This document shows, piece after piece, positions 1 through 11,557 of a stretch of 64,000 nt of DNA. Origin of the DNA: Diospyros lotus (Eukaryota; Streptophyta; Magnoliopsida; Ericales; Ebenaceae); assembly GCF_014633365.1 (NCBI RefSeq), contig NC_068346.1, positions 37,077,191-37,141,190 on the forward strand, written 5' to 3'. Numbering within the stretch: the stretch's first letter is position 1; every line of letters begins with the position of its first letter. Made by a program: the position numbers and the translations under genes. The notes below the pieces were generated by a model. The model did no database searches and was not told where the DNA came from. It saw only the letters and a list, made by a program, of their open reading frames with translations.

Positions 1-877
1 CAGCACGGGCATATGCATCGCATGTGATTTACTACGTGGGCGGAGCATGGCTTGATGCCTGGATGTATGGGCGCCTTGTATCACGTTGGTGCTCATTACG
101 CCTTGCATTTTATATGCATTGCATGGTTACTGGTAGTTATTAGTTCTCGGACGGGAGTACCGTTCCGAGGGAGCCTTTGGCTCGACTGTCGGGAGTACCG
201 GCAGGGATACGGGTGACGGGAGTACCGACCCGGGACAGTGCGCACAGGTTTGTGGTGATTTATGTTGCCTTTCAAGGCAGCGGCAGGTTGGTATGGGACT
301 TGGGTGCCAGGTGTTTTATGTGGGCCCCAAGGACCGGTATATGTTTTATTATGCGGCACTGTTGTGTTGTTGCGTTACATGACTTGTGTGTACATGTGGG
401 TTTATATTTGGGGTGATCTCCTCTTCTGTTTCGTTTACAGCCTTCCTTTTCATATAAACTTGCCGAGTCTTGCGACTCACCTTGCTTTCCATCATTCCAG
501 GTAAGGGTAAGGCTAAAGTCGAGGGCGAGGACCGTGCCACCTAGCAGCCAGCCGTGTCGGTAGGGTGTACAGTTAGCTGCCCCCGTTTTCTCTGATGTTT
601 TGTTAGGAGTTCTGACTCTCATTTTTGACTGTGCCCGGTTGTTCCTTGTATCATTTATCGTTGGCACAGGTGTCTGTATATTTTTATATACTCCTTGACT
701 GCTGTTCAAACAGGGTACTTGTAGGCGTGCATGTCTATTGTTTTGCTTCCGCTGTTGTATTTTTCATATGTATGCATGCCAGGGTATTTTTGTCTTGTGT
801 TTGTTTCTCTTCTCTTATGTAGGCGCTCTCGTTCGGATAGACCGGGCGGTTGGGATATCCGGGCGGGGGTGCTTACA
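1..877 (+). repeat. 5' LTR, 3' portion only
   Basis: Matches 6424-7300 base for base apart from three substitutions. The left 1355 bp of this LTR lie outside the window. It ends in TTACA at 877, four bases before the primer binding site. Small open frames inside it recur in the other LTR and have no recognisable domain. Confidence 0.95.
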
Positions 878-881
878 ATGT

Positions 882-893
882 TGGTATCAGAGC
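882..893 (+). other. Primer binding site for initiator tRNA-Met
   Basis: TGGTATCAGAGC is the standard plant LTR-retrotransposon primer site complementary to the 3' end of initiator tRNA-Met. It sits four bases after the 5' LTR end, which fixes the LTR boundary. Confidence 0.9.
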
Positions 894-1053
894 GTCATTG
901 AGTCAATTTGGGGGACAAGTAACTGTACACCAAGGCTGTTAGGTAGAGTTAGAGTGTCAGGTCGTGTCCTTAATTTCGAAATGCGTTCTAATTGATTTTG
1001 GTTATGTAAGACTCGTGGACGCACGTCGTGGACTAGGTCGTGGTAGACCACCG

Positions 1054-1605
1054 ATGCGAGGTAGAGGGCACCTTGTTCCTACACTAGAGGTACAGGCGAC
1101 AGATACAGGAGATGAGAGACAGCCAGGGCCTCCGGACATGCAAGAGACATTGACAGGTCTTCTACGGGCCGTGGACGTACTGGCGGCATCTCAGTTACGT
1201 CAAAGCGCAGTCATGATGGTAGCTACGGCCCAGGCGTCACATTCAGGTACACCGGGAGCAGGGGACAGTTCTAGTGCCGCATTACTTAAAGACTTTATGG
1301 CCCTACGTCCACCAGAGTTTAGTGGAGGTGCCGACACGACAGAGGCCGAGGATTGGCTATTGGCTGTGGAGAAGCATCTACGATCTATAGGCTGTGCAGA
1401 GGCCCATAGAGTTCCACTGGGAACCTTCTTGTTGCGAGGAGACGCCGAACGATGGTGGGAGACCACCAGACAGCGATATGGTGATGGAGGCCCGACATGG
1501 GCACAGTTTGTTGCGGCGTTCAATGAGACTTGTATACCGGCTTGGGTCAGAGAGCAAAAGGTGTTCGAGTTTGTTGACTTACAGCAGGGAAGGCATTTGC
1601 GGTGA
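1054..1605 (+). pseudogene. gag: gag, internally deleted and lacking the zinc knuckle
   Basis: The frame encodes an Arg/Gly-rich N terminus and a retrotransposon capsid-like segment (conserved words EDWLLAVEKHL, GDAERWWE, VFEFVDLQQG). The open frame actually begins further upstream (964) without an ATG. 1054 is the first in-frame ATG, but the RRGLGRGRPP stretch before it resembles normal gag N termini, so the true start is uncertain. The frame ends at a TGA (1603-1605) just after LQQG. The region that should follow, the rest of capsid and the CCHC nucleocapsid, is absent: the sequence jumps at about 1590 into the residues that normally precede the protease. A deletion of several hundred bases is inferred. 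Confidence 0.85.
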
Positions 1606-1979
1606 CAGCCGCCGAGGCAGCTGAGGGCAGTGATACGGTACAAGGTATACTTTCTCTTCATGGCCACGATGTACGTGCTTTATTTGATACAGGTTCTACT
1701 CACTCTTTTATAGCACCCCATTTGTTGCACAAGATCCCAATCCCGTGTGCCCCCTTACCATATGATTTATCTGTTTCGACACCGGGAGGGATGGTATTGT
1801 TGGGAAGTGAGATGGTCAGGGATTGCGAGATAGGGATTCATGACCAAGTATTTTTAGGAGATCTTATTGTTTTGGCGATTCAGGATTTTGATTTACTGTT
1901 GGGTATGGATTGGCTCTCACGGCACTATGCTCGGGTTGATTGTCGTCGGAAGGTAATTTCATTTGAGCATCCGAGGTGA
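1590..1979 (+). CDS. pol: Retrotransposon aspartic protease segment of pol
   Basis: This frame holds the aspartic protease active site LFDTGSTHSFI (about 1681-1713) followed by the second conserved motif LLLGMDWLSRH. It is in a different frame from gag because of the upstream deletion. It ends in a TGA at 1977-1979, after which the same frame continues directly into the RT region. In the intact family, protease and RT belong to one polyprotein, so this TGA is a disabling mutation, not a gene end. Confidence 0.85.
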   Translation, partial: KAFAVTAAEAAEGSDTVQGILSLHGHDVRALFDTGSTHSFIAPHLLHKIPIPCAPLPYDLSVSTPGGMVLLGSEMVRDCEIGIHDQVFLGDLIVLAIQDFDLLLGMDWLSRHYARVDCRRKVISFEHPR

Positions 1980-2000
1980 CCAGTTGTTACATACCGGGGT

Positions 2001-5000
2001 GTGAAGCCAGTGGTGACTACGCCGATGATATCGGTTATGCACGCCGAGAGACTTATTCGACGTGGGTGTGAAGCCTACTTTGCGTTCGTGACCGTGATAG
2101 CGGGGGAGAAGAAGGAGTTGGCTGCATATCCTGTGGTGCGAGACTTTCCAGATGTGTTCCCAAATGAGTTGCCGGGACTACCACCGCACCGGGAGATTGA
2201 TTTTGCAGTCGATTTGTTGTCAGGTACGCAGCCTATTTCCAAGACTCCTTACCGTATGGCTGCTAATGAATTAAAAGAACTTAAGGTGCAATTGCAAGAT
2301 CTTTTGGAGAGGGGGTTTATTCGACCGAGCACATCGCCATGGGGGGCTCCAGTATTATTTGTGCGCAAGAAAGATGGGTCTATGCGACTGTGTATAGACT
2401 ACCGGCAGCTTAATCAGGTAACAATTAAGAATAAGTACCCCTTACCCCGTGTGGATGATTTACTAGATCAATTGCGTGGTGCATCAGTGTTTTCCAAAAT
2501 AGATTTGCGGTCAGGTTATCATCAGGTGCGAGTCAGAGATGAGGATATTGCGAAGACCGCATTTCGTACACGTTACGGCCATTATGAGTTTGTGGTCATG
2601 CCATTTGGGCTGACCAATGCACCTGCGGTATTTATGGATCTGATGAATAGAGTATTCAAGGAATATTTGGACTCTTTTGTCATAGTTTTCATTGATGACA
2701 TCCTAATTTACTCACCGAGCCCTGAGATACACGAGGTACATCTGAGCGTGGTTTTGCAGAAGCTCATAGAGGAGCAGTTATATGCCAAGTTTTTGAAATG
2801 TGAGTTTTGGCAGACCCGAGTGGTATTCTTGGGACACGTGGTCTCAGGTGAGGGTATCTCAGTAGACCCAGAAAAGACTAGAGCTGTGATGGATTGGCCG
2901 AGACCGATGATAGTGACGGAGATTCGGAGTTTTCTTGGCCTTGCCGGTTATTATCGACGATTCATAGAAGGCTTTGCATGGCTTGCATCACCCATGACGA
3001 AGTTGACGAGGAAAGGCGTCAGATTTATTTGGGACGAGTCTTGTGAGAGGTCTTTCCAGGAGTTGAAGCGGCGTTTGACTTCGGCGTCAGTACTGACGAT
3101 ACCCAGGTGTGGTAAGTTATTTACTGTATATAGCGATGCCTCGTATGCAGGGTTGGGATGTGTTTTGATGCAGGACGACCGAGTGAATGCTTATGCATCC
3201 AGACAGTTGAAGAGGCACGAGGAGAATTACCCTACACATGATCTGGAGTTAGCGGCCGTAGTGTTTGCCTTGAAGATTTGGAGGCATTATCTTTATGGTG
3301 AGAGAGTCCAGATATATACAGATCACAAGAGTCTCAAGTATTTATTTTCTCAGAAGGAACTCAATATGAGACAACGCCGTTGGTTAGAGCTGCTTAAAGA
3401 TTATGATTGCGAGATCCTCTATCATCCAGGTAAAGCCAATGTAGTTGCAGATGCATTGAGTCGTCGTGGAGCATCAACTGCAGCTATGATGGTGCAGGAG
3501 TGGTTCTTATTGGAGCAGATGAGTGATCTTACTATCTCTATGGCATCAGATAATCCTACACTCTATTGTGCTGCCATGAGTATCCATTCAGATCTTGAGG
3601 ATCAGATTCGCGATCGACAGCGACAGAATGTGGAGCTTGACGCGATTATGGCTGATATGGAGAGATTTGGGCCATTAGGGTACAGCCAGAGGGATGATGG
3701 TTTGCTATTGTTTCGTGGGCGGATTTGCGTGCTGAGTGACAGTGATATTAGGCAGAGGATCCTAGAGGAAGCTCATCGTTCTCCCTATACTATCCACCCT
3801 GGGGCGACGAAGATGTATCAGGGCTTACGGCGCCAATATTGGTGGAGCGGCATGAAGAGGAGTGTAGCAGAGTTTGTATCTCGATGTTTAGTGTGTCAGC
3901 AAGTCAAAGCTGAGCACCAGAGGCCCGCGGGATTGTTACGACCTTTATCTGTGCCGGAGTGGAAATGGGAGCGCATAGCTATGGATTTTGTCTCAGGATT
4001 GCCACGATCTATCCGGGGGTACGACTCGATATGGGTAATTATTGATCGGTTGACTAAATCAGCGCACTTCCTACCTGTCAAGAAAACCTATCCTATTCAT
4101 CGACTGGCCACGTTATATATTGACGAGGTGGTGAGACTGCACGGAGTCCCAGCTAGCATTGTGTCAGACAGGGATCCTCGATTTACCTCACGATTTTGGG
4201 AGGCGTTGCAGAGTGCTATGGGGACCCAGTTGACTTTCAGTACAGCTTTCCATCCTCAGACTGACGGGCAGTCAGAGCGGACCATTCGGACTTTGGAAGA
4301 TATGCTCCGCGCCTGTGTATTGGATTTCTATGGGAGCTGGGATGACCATTTGTCGCTAGTGGAGTTTGCCTACAATAATAACTTCCAGGCCAGTATTGGG
4401 ATGGCACCATTTGAGGCGTTGTACGGGCAACCATGTAGATCACCGCTTTGTTGGACCGAGATTGGGGAGCGAGCATTGCTTGGACCGGAGTTGGTAGAGC
4501 AGACATCAGAGAAGATCCAGTTGATTCAAGCTAGGATGAAGGCAGCTCAGGACCGTCAGAAGAGTTATGCTGACAGACTACGCCGGGATTTGGAGTTTGA
4601 GGTGGGTGATCATGTTTTTCTTCGGGTTATGCCGAAGAGAGGTGTTCGACGCTTTGGAGTATCTGGCAAGTTGAGTCCTCGCTATGTGGGACCGTTTGAG
4701 ATATTTGAGCGAGTCAGACCGTTGGCTTATCGATTAGCTTTACCCCCTCAGTTAGCCCACGTACATGATGTCTTTCATGTTTCTATGCTTCGTAAGTATG
4801 TGGCAGATCCCGGGCATGTAATTGACTACCATCCGCTCGTGGTGGAAGAGGATGCGTCATATATCGAGTTGCCTGCTAGCATTGTGGATCAGAAAGAAAA
4901 AGTGCTCCGTAACCGTACGATTCCCTATGTAAAGGTCCAGTGGCAGCGACATACCCCTGAGGAGGCTACTTGGGAGCTAGAGGAGGATATGAGACGACTT

Positions 5001-5021
5001 CATCCTCAGTTGTTTGCCTAG
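2001..5021 (+). CDS. pol: Pol: reverse transcriptase, RNase H, integrase, chromodomain-like tail
   Basis: An open frame of about 1000 codons. The RT domain (about residues 60-240) has the [12 protein letters not shown] motif and the catalytic FIDD. RNase H (about 375-490) has VYSDAS, the LELAAVV glutamate and YTDHKSL. Integrase has the HHCC zinc-binding module (IHPGATKMY and CLVCQQ) and the DDE core ([15 protein letters not shown], and the glutamate of DGQSERT). The C terminus contains [11 protein letters not shown] and a PEEATWELE chromodomain-like stretch. The frame is shared with the protease upstream. 2001 is the first start-like codon (GTG) after the TGA, not a real initiation site. All catalytic motifs look intact. 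Confidence 0.93.
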   Translation: MKPVVTTPMISVMHAERLIRRGCEAYFAFVTVIAGEKKELAAYPVVRDFPDVFPNELPGLPPHREIDFAVDLLSGTQPISKTPYRMAANELKELKVQLQDLLERGFIRPSTSPWGAPVLFVRKKDGSMRLCIDYRQLNQVTIKNKYPLPRVDDLLDQLRGASVFSKIDLRSGYHQVRVRDEDIAKTAFRTRYGHYEFVVMPFGLTNAPAVFMDLMNRVFKEYLDSFVIVFIDDILIYSPSPEIHEVHLSVVLQKLIEEQLYAKFLKCEFWQTRVVFLGHVVSGEGISVDPEKTRAVMDWPRPMIVTEIRSFLGLAGYYRRFIEGFAWLASPMTKLTRKGVRFIWDESCERSFQELKRRLTSASVLTIPRCGKLFTVYSDASYAGLGCVLMQDDRVNAYASRQLKRHEENYPTHDLELAAVVFALKIWRHYLYGERVQIYTDHKSLKYLFSQKELNMRQRRWLELLKDYDCEILYHPGKANVVADALSRRGASTAAMMVQEWFLLEQMSDLTISMASDNPTLYCAAMSIHSDLEDQIRDRQRQNVELDAIMADMERFGPLGYSQRDDGLLLFRGRICVLSDSDIRQRILEEAHRSPYTIHPGATKMYQGLRRQYWWSGMKRSVAEFVSRCLVCQQVKAEHQRPAGLLRPLSVPEWKWERIAMDFVSGLPRSIRGYDSIWVIIDRLTKSAHFLPVKKTYPIHRLATLYIDEVVRLHGVPASIVSDRDPRFTSRFWEALQSAMGTQLTFSTAFHPQTDGQSERTIRTLEDMLRACVLDFYGSWDDHLSLVEFAYNNNFQASIGMAPFEALYGQPCRSPLCWTEIGERALLGPELVEQTSEKIQLIQARMKAAQDRQKSYADRLRRDLEFEVGDHVFLRVMPKRGVRRFGVSGKLSPRYVGPFEIFERVRPLAYRLALPPQLAHVHDVFHVSMLRKYVADPGHVIDYHPLVVEEDASYIELPASIVDQKEKVLRNRTIPYVKVQWQRHTPEEATWELEEDMRRLHPQLFA

Positions 5022-5053
5022 CCAGGTACGAATTTCGAGGACGGAATTCTTTT

Positions 5054-5066
5054 AAGGGGGGAAGGA
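5054..5066 (+). other. Polypurine tract
   Basis: AAGGGGGGAAGGA lies just before the 3' LTR start (TG at 5069-5070). This is the expected plus-strand primer site of the element. Confidence 0.85.
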
Positions 5067-5068
5067 TT

Positions 5069-7300
5069 TGTAATGACCCGTGAATCGTAGTCTAATTTAA
5101 TTAGTAGTTTAATGTGTTAATTAATGTAAAGATTAAAATGTGGTTGATAATAATAATAATAAGATTAATAATATTAACAATAATAAGAATAATGAGTTAG
5201 TAAAAGTAAATGAAGTAAGTGGTTGCTGTAGGATTATGTGTAAGTTATGAGATAAGTGAGTAAATTATAATAAGGTGAAGAATTGGAGGGAAGTGGCGTG
5301 AGTTGCTGGAAATCAATAAAGGCAGCCTCAATTAGCATTTAAAACTAAAGTGGGATGTTAATTGAATTGAAGATACAGCCAGGGCAGATGGCACGCGGGT
5401 GTGTGGAGGCGGGCACGGATGCGGGTTCGAGACGCAGGCGGGGCTGCACACGCAAGGGTGGAACTTGGTTGATTAAAAATCAACCAATTGGCGCCCAAAA
5501 CGGCGCCGTTTCCTTGAAAGCGGTGGCCGCCCAGCGCTGCCACGTGGCCGCGTGCTGGCCACTCCTTTTAGCCAATTTAAGGCCTAATTTTGCCCGATTT
5601 CGGGCGTGATTTTGGTGCTGCGAACAGTAAGAAATTTTACAGAAATAGCAGTGAGCTCGCGAGGGAAATCTGAGAATTTTGGGGCTTCAAAAATCAGATT
5701 AAACTCCGTTTAATCCCTGATTTAATTATCCAGGTATGTACCTTAGTTAGTAATTAATATTTTCTGCGGTTGAAATTTTATTTGGGGCCCAATTTTATTA
5801 ATTTTGTCAATAATTGGAATATTGCAGTTTGTATAACTTTGACCGTGTTTGGTCAAATTGAGCCTAAGGTTATCTCCAGAAAGGCAAGTTCTATATACCC
5901 TCATTGTCGATTCTTTCGATGTCAATTTATTTGGCCACCCTTCGTTAGATTTGGCTGTTAGTAAATTATGGAATTTAAGCGGTGTGTTTAATAATTTAAT
6001 TTATTAACCTAGTTTCGAGGGTATTATTCGTTGGTTGCCTACGGGGGTTTGTATCACCCCCAATCCTATGGGAATGATGTTGTACTCACCCGGGGCTAGG
6101 TTCTTAGCTGTCGGGTATTATTATGGATTTTCGGTTATTTATTGGTTAGAGCGGTTGGGCAGTGGGGGCAAGGGTTAGCCGTTCGGTGACGGTGAAACTG
6201 TTGTATGGTCTATTTTAGGCCGTCAGATGGTCTCTCCTAGTCACTGACCGCTGACCGGTGTCAGGCACTGCTGACCTACTCTACCGTTATGTGATTATAG
6301 CATGCCTGATTATTTTATTTTTGTTGCATGGTTTGATATGCACATGGGTTCGGCCTGCATGATGGGATCATCATGATTTGGTTATGCTTGATCACGGACA
6401 TTTTAGATTGGTCAGGTTGCATCCAGCACGGGCATATGCATCGCATGTGATTTACTACGTGGGCGGAGCATGGCTTGATGCCTGGATGTATGGGCGCCTT
6501 GTATCACGTTGGTGCTCATTACGCCTTGCATTTTATATGCATTGCATGGTTACTGGTAGTTATTAGTTCTCGGACGGGAGTACCGTTCCGAGGGAGCCTT
6601 TGGCTCGACTGTCGGGAGTACCGGCAGGGATACGGGTGACGGGAGTACCGACCCGGGACAGTGCGCACAGGTTTGTGGTGATTTATGTTGCCTTTCAAGG
6701 CAGCGGCAGGTTGGTATGGGACTTGGGTGCCAGGTGTTTTATGTGGGCCCCAAGGACCGGTATATGTTTTATTATGCGGCACTGTTGTGTTGTTGCGTTA
6801 CATGACTTGTGTGTACATGTGGGTTTATATTTGGGGTGATCTCCTCTTCTGTTTCGTTTACAGCCTTCCTTTTCATATAAACTTGCCGAGTCTTGCGACT
6901 CACCTTGCTTTCCATCATTCCAGGTAAGGGTAAGGCTAAAGTCGAGGGCGAGGACCGTGCCACCTAGCAGCCAGCCGTGTCGGTAGGGTGTACAGTTAGC
7001 TACCCCCGTTTTCTCTGATGTTTTGTTAGGAGTTCTGACTCTCATTTTTTACTGTGCCCGGTTGTTCCTTGTATCATTTATCGTTGGCACAGGTGTCTGT
7101 ATATTTTTATATACTCCTTGACTGCTGTTCAAGCAGGGTACTTGTAGGCGTGCATGTCTATTGTTTTGCTTCCGCTGTTGTATTTTTCATATGTATGCAT
7201 GCCAGGGTATTTTTGTCTTGTGTTTGTTTCTCTTCTCTTATGTAGGCGCTCTCGTTCGGATAGACCGGGCGGTTGGGATATCCGGGCGGGGGTGCTTACA
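5069..7300 (+). repeat. 3' LTR, complete, 2232 bp
   Basis: Begins TGTAATGACC and ends GCTTACA. Its last 877 bases repeat positions 1-877. The left half is AT-rich (about 5090-5350 has many AATAAT words) and the right half more GC-balanced. No convincing coding capacity; the short open frames here are duplicated in the other LTR. Confidence 0.93.
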
Positions 7301-7537
7301 GTGATCATGACATAGTCTACTATAAGTTTGAATTTGGAAGAGATTAGAACCAGTGGACAATGGAGGCTGACTTTGACTTGGAAGTTGGACTCGAAATTAA
7401 GATTAAGGGCACTATTGCCATTCCATATTTCCAACCAAACACCCTTTTTTTAAGTGACTAAAAAAAAAAAAAATGTACATGATATCTTTTGTGTGAACTT
7501 TTTGATACTTAAATTAATAGCTTATCAGAATACATAG

Positions 7538-7912
7538 AGTTAATTACATCAATAATCACTCAACTTTGCATTCTATTACTGTTTTATCATTAAACTTTAA
7601 AATATTACCTCTTAGTCACTAATATTTCAAAATTATTATTGTTCAGTCACTAAACGTTAAAATGTTACTTGCTACTCATTAATATTTCAAAATCATTTAT
7701 CACTAATCATTCATTAATTACTAAACTTTAAATTTATGAGTGATGGATGAAAAATTATTTTCAAATATTAATGACTAGCAAGTAATATTTTAAAATTTAG
7801 TGACTAAACAGTAACAGTTTTAAAATATTAGTGACTAACAAGTAACATTTTAAAATTCGATGATCAAACAGTAACAGAATGCAAAGTTGAGTGATTATTG
7901 ATATAATTAACT
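7538..7912. mobile_element. Foldback MITE-like element, about 375 bp
   Basis: The left end AGTTAATTACATCAATAATC and following CACTCAACTTTGCATTC are mirrored, inverted, by the right end reading GCAAAGTTGAGTGATTATTG then ATATAATTAACT. The interior is also nearly palindromic: TCACTAATATTTCAAAAT on the left matches its reverse complement on the right. No coding potential, as usual for miniature inverted-repeat elements. A TTAA or TA target duplication is possible but cannot be separated from the inverted-repeat ends. Confidence 0.75.
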
Positions 7913-9204
7913 TGTGTATATAAGATTAAAATAAGTATAATTTAAATAGTATTCTAGTTGTATCTTAATAAGAATAATTACTTTTTATTTATAGGGATTA
8001 AACTTGATAAGTAAAGAGTATTTATATTTTTTGAGATTATTTATTTTAAATTTTTAAATAGAGACATTGAGGGTGCGTTAACGTATTATTAAATTTGAAA
8101 AAGACCTCTAAAAATGGTTTCTAGAGAGCCTTATAAAGACTATTCTACCGAGAAGGTCCTCTGAGGTTTTCTTGTGGATTTTTTTTTTGCTTGGACTTAT
8201 CTCGACCTTAGGCAGCAAAATTAGTTGTGAAGTAGATAATAAATTTATAATTTTTTATTTAATAATTTAAAGTAAAGTCTTTGATAAAATAATCAAAATG
8301 CCATTAATGCACTCTCCTGTACACTGCCCACCAGTCACCCACCTCTCTTCCAATTTAATAATTAAAACCATAAGATAAAAATTAATTCACAGCCATATTG
8401 ATAAAGTTGTGACAATTTTGGTTGGAAAATGATATTTGTATAAATAATTAGGTTATTGAGAGAATAACTAAATAATTAGGAAAATGTTAATTTGTTGTTG
8501 TCTGTTTCTGGATAAAATTTGATCGGACTTTATGATCGAACTTCATGAAGTCTGAGATTCTCCCATTCGTGGCATGTTAATGATCGATGATGAAGTCTGA
8601 TTCGATCATTGGACTTGTCATCTTGTCGGTACATATACTATGGTCCATTTTTTGTATTTTTGATGCATAAGAATTTCTACTTTTGTCCTAATTGAGAAAT
8701 GTTGTATTTGTTTATAATATTCGTTCATTTTATCTTTTATACTATTATTTTACTTTCAATGTATCTTTTCATGGGTCGTTAAACTTTACTAATAACTGAT
8801 TCAATTATATGCAACAACTTACAGGTAGTGAAAATTGGATTTAAAACCTTTATTACTTTTCAAGTTCCATAGAAACAGATATAATATGAAACGAAACAAA
8901 AACAAGTAAATGGTATTTTTTATAAATATAATTTTTAATATACAAAATAATTATTCAATCAAACATAAATATAAATTCTATCATTCATTCAAGTAGATAT
9001 AAACGTTAAGTTATTTTTATCTCTAACGTAATTGTGGAATAAAAATATATTTTTTTAATATTACAAAATGATTTTAAAATATTTCTAAAATTACAAAAAA
9101 AAGTCAAAAAAATATATATATTTTTTGCTTCTTACAATTTTAAGATAGAAAATATCTCAGAAATGCCAAAATAATACCGTTTCAGTGTTCCACCAATACA
9201 TCAG

Positions 9205-9290
9205 AGGTTGCTCTGATATCATATTGAACTGATAATTATTATTTAATCTAAATATTTAAGCTTATAAATAAAGAGGAGCGTCTCAAGATA
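9205..9290 (-). repeat. Possible LTR/primer-site edge of a copia-type element
   Basis: GCTCTGATATCA (9211-9222) is, on the minus strand, one mismatch from the initiator-Met primer site TGGTATCAGAGC, and AT-rich LTR-like sequence follows. It looks like the LTR/PBS junction of an old element. No protein-coding part remains, so this is tentative. Confidence 0.3.
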
Positions 9291-10083
9291 ACATTTTTGA
9301 TGACTTATAGTTGAAATGCATGATTGTTTCATCTTCTTCTTGGAACTTTCATGTTAGCGCATTTGAGAATGGGTCAATGTTAGATTGTCAATTCCAAGTT
9401 TGATTTTTGTACCCATATGAAAACAGCCAAAATGTTCCTTGAAAATCTCCGATTCCATTATATATATATATATATATATAAAATCTTATGAATTTCATAA
9501 TGGATCGTCTCAATTTCATTGATTCTTGGGATCATACTGAATTTGATTTCATAGTTGAATGGGCGGTGACTAGTAAATTTGACCTCTGTTTATTGGGGTA
9601 ATTAAACACGACCCGACTCACATGCCATGTTCTCGAGCATAACCCATCTCTGATCTCTCGATCAGGGACACTGCAACAGCCATTAGTCAAAAACTCCACA
9701 AAGAAAAAGTCAAACACCCATCTCTGTTTCCGCTGGTGCTTTGCACACGGGTTTCGGTCACGTCTCCGTAGTGGCCAGTTTTATCCTCACGGCATAAATG
9801 TTATATAATATGACATAAATATGACATTTTGTTTTGTGTTTTTCTCCCCTTGTTTCTCTGATTGTTTGAACAAGATTTAATCTTTGGGTTGAAATCCGGC
9901 AGCCAAGAAACTACTGAGAGAGATAGAAGGTGAGGTACCCACATGTCTTAAGCCGCCCGCCTTTACCAATCTGCCTCTGTTCGCATGTTTTCCTGATAAC
10001 TTGAGACCATTTTCTTCTGAATTTGCCCATATTTTCTCCTTCATCCAAACATTTCACTTCTTTTCCGGGAAATATTTCCTAAG

Positions 10084-10091
10084 GTATGGAT

Positions 10092-10125
<34 letters not shown>

Positions 10126-11475
10126 CGATCTGTCATATCTTGTGTGAATGTGTATTTTTGTTTACTGTTTTACGCGCTTGCTTATTATGTAGAGCTGAAT
10201 CTGCAGTTTGATTCACCTTCACCTCTTTGGTCTCTTCTTTTATGTTAGATTTCTGTGAATATAACGAGTTTGGGATCAAGTTTCTCACTTTCGCGTTCTA
10301 ATTCTCTTTCTCTCCAGTTGGGTCTTTGCTTTTCCTCATTTTTTTCTTTTTTCTTTTCTTTTCCCCCCAATTTTTTTGGGTTTCTTAGAGGGGGAGAGTT
10401 TGGCCAAGCTTTTGTTTTTGTGGGATTTCTAATCTCAGCTCATAAAGACTTTCCTTTGCCCTAAACATTAACTTTTTTGCTGTTGGGCATGTTCTTGTCT
10501 TCTTATGGTTCTTTCAGATCTCTTTAGAAGACGTGTAGCTTTGATCACCTTTTGTTTTAGAGTTTGCAATCAAATTTCTTGAGCAGTTTAATGTTTTGTT
10601 TCTTTTCCGATGATTCCACAATATAAATAAATCTATATTCGTAAGTATTAATATCTAAAACATGCTAGTAGAGTTGATGAACATTCAGACTGGCACAATT
10701 CATTGACTGATAAAAAACAATAATTTGGGAGGGCCAAAATAGATTTGAAGTTAAAGAGAGAAGTCTGCTGATGATTCCTGATATGGGTTAAGAGTCCAGA
10801 CTGCTTGATGCATTTTGGGATACTTGACCGGCTTGCCAAGCCGCGATGTTCATTAATGCTTAACTACTTTTCTTGCAACGACAGAGTAAGTGTGAATGTG
10901 AGTTCCTTTTTGCAAATGCTTGTGACTTGTAAGTTTTTGAATAAATCTAGTAGATTTAGGAAGAGTCTCTTTGCTTTTGCAGTGGTGTGCTTAGCATCTT
11001 ATCTATCTGCTTTAGGTGAGCCACAAGCATGAGTGAAAAGGTACAAAAATGGCAGGCAGATAACACTAGTTATCTTTTTTTTTTTTCTTTCTTTTTTCCT
11101 TTCCCTTCTTAGTCATTTTGAGGGTTTTGTATTGGTCCATGTTTATTCCATATAAAGATAATTCTTAATTGCTTTCCCATTGGTATTTATACTTTTGCTC
11201 AAGATGAGTGGTTTCGTGAAGCTTTCTATCGTTAAAATTTATCCCCAACGACCAAGTTTATATGCCTTAAAGTTGGGTTGAAGAACCAAAAATTGTTATT
11301 TCTAGCAAAAGCTGGAGATTTAGCTCACTTTAACATCCACTCATCTCTTTTCCTTTCTTTTCTTTTGTTCTTTGTGTGCCTTTTCTCTTTTCTTCCCTTT
11401 TATTTTTGCCCATTTAACTTTGTAGCATAAGCTGATTTGGCTTTTTGTTCTTTTGCCGTCATATTCATATGATAG
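10084..11475 (+). other. Candidate 5'-UTR intron of the tubby-like gene
   Basis: A donor (AAG then GTATGG at 10084) and an acceptor (GATAG ending 11475) would remove 1.4 kb of T-rich intron-like sequence between a CT-rich leader and the start codon at 11558. Leader introns are common in this family. Only transcript data could confirm it. A CT repeat lies just inside the proposed intron. Confidence 0.35.
10094..10122 (+). repeat. (CT)n microsatellite
   Basis: About 14 CT units, 1.4 kb upstream of the tubby-like start codon. CT repeats near plant transcription starts are common; no function is asserted. Confidence 0.9.
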
Positions 11476-11557
11476 GTGGAATCTAGTTTATTGAAGGACA
11501 TTGGAAGGAAGAGAAATATTCTGGTGTTCTGTGTTGCCATAATCAGTTAAGGGTTAA

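Larger units (their letters stand above)
1..7300 (+). mobile_element. Ty3/gypsy chromovirus LTR retrotransposon, Tekay/Del-like, 5' LTR cut by window edge
   Basis: Visible parts in order are the end of the 5' LTR (1-877), a primer binding site (882-893), gag (about 1054-1605), protease (from 1590), RT/RNase H/integrase with a C-terminal chromodomain-like tail (2001-5021), a polypurine tract (5054-5066) and the complete 3' LTR (5069-7300). Position 1 equals position 6424 of the 3' LTR. The LTR starts TGTAA and ends TTACA, a perfect short inverted repeat. The 877 overlapping LTR bases differ at only three sites by eye (579, 627, 710), so the insertion is recent. Domain order RT-RNaseH-INT defines Ty3/gypsy; long LTRs plus an initiator-Met primer site suggest the Tekay/Del chromovirus clade, which is inference. 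It cannot be autonomous because gag is internally deleted and pol has a stop. The 5-bp right flank is GTGAT (7301-7305); the left flank is outside the window. Confidence 0.95.
7301..9850. other. AT-rich intergenic stretch with transposon remnants, no gene seen
   Basis: Strongly AT-rich sequence with no open frame resembling a protein. It holds the foldback element at 7538-7912, an AT dinucleotide run near 9460-9480 and a possible copia LTR edge near 9205-9290. The last few hundred bases become CT-rich and probably form the promoter side of the tubby-like gene. Confidence 0.6.

Noticed and set aside
177..504. Small open frames in the first element's LTRs (same frames at 6600-6927)
   Set aside because: Identical because the LTRs are identical; no domain, no start context and overlapping on both strands.
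10094..10122. CT runs near several genes as GAGA-type regulatory elements
   Set aside because: Simple repeats are common in plant leaders and introns (also 16679 and 43235); nothing here separates a regulatory site from a microsatellite.
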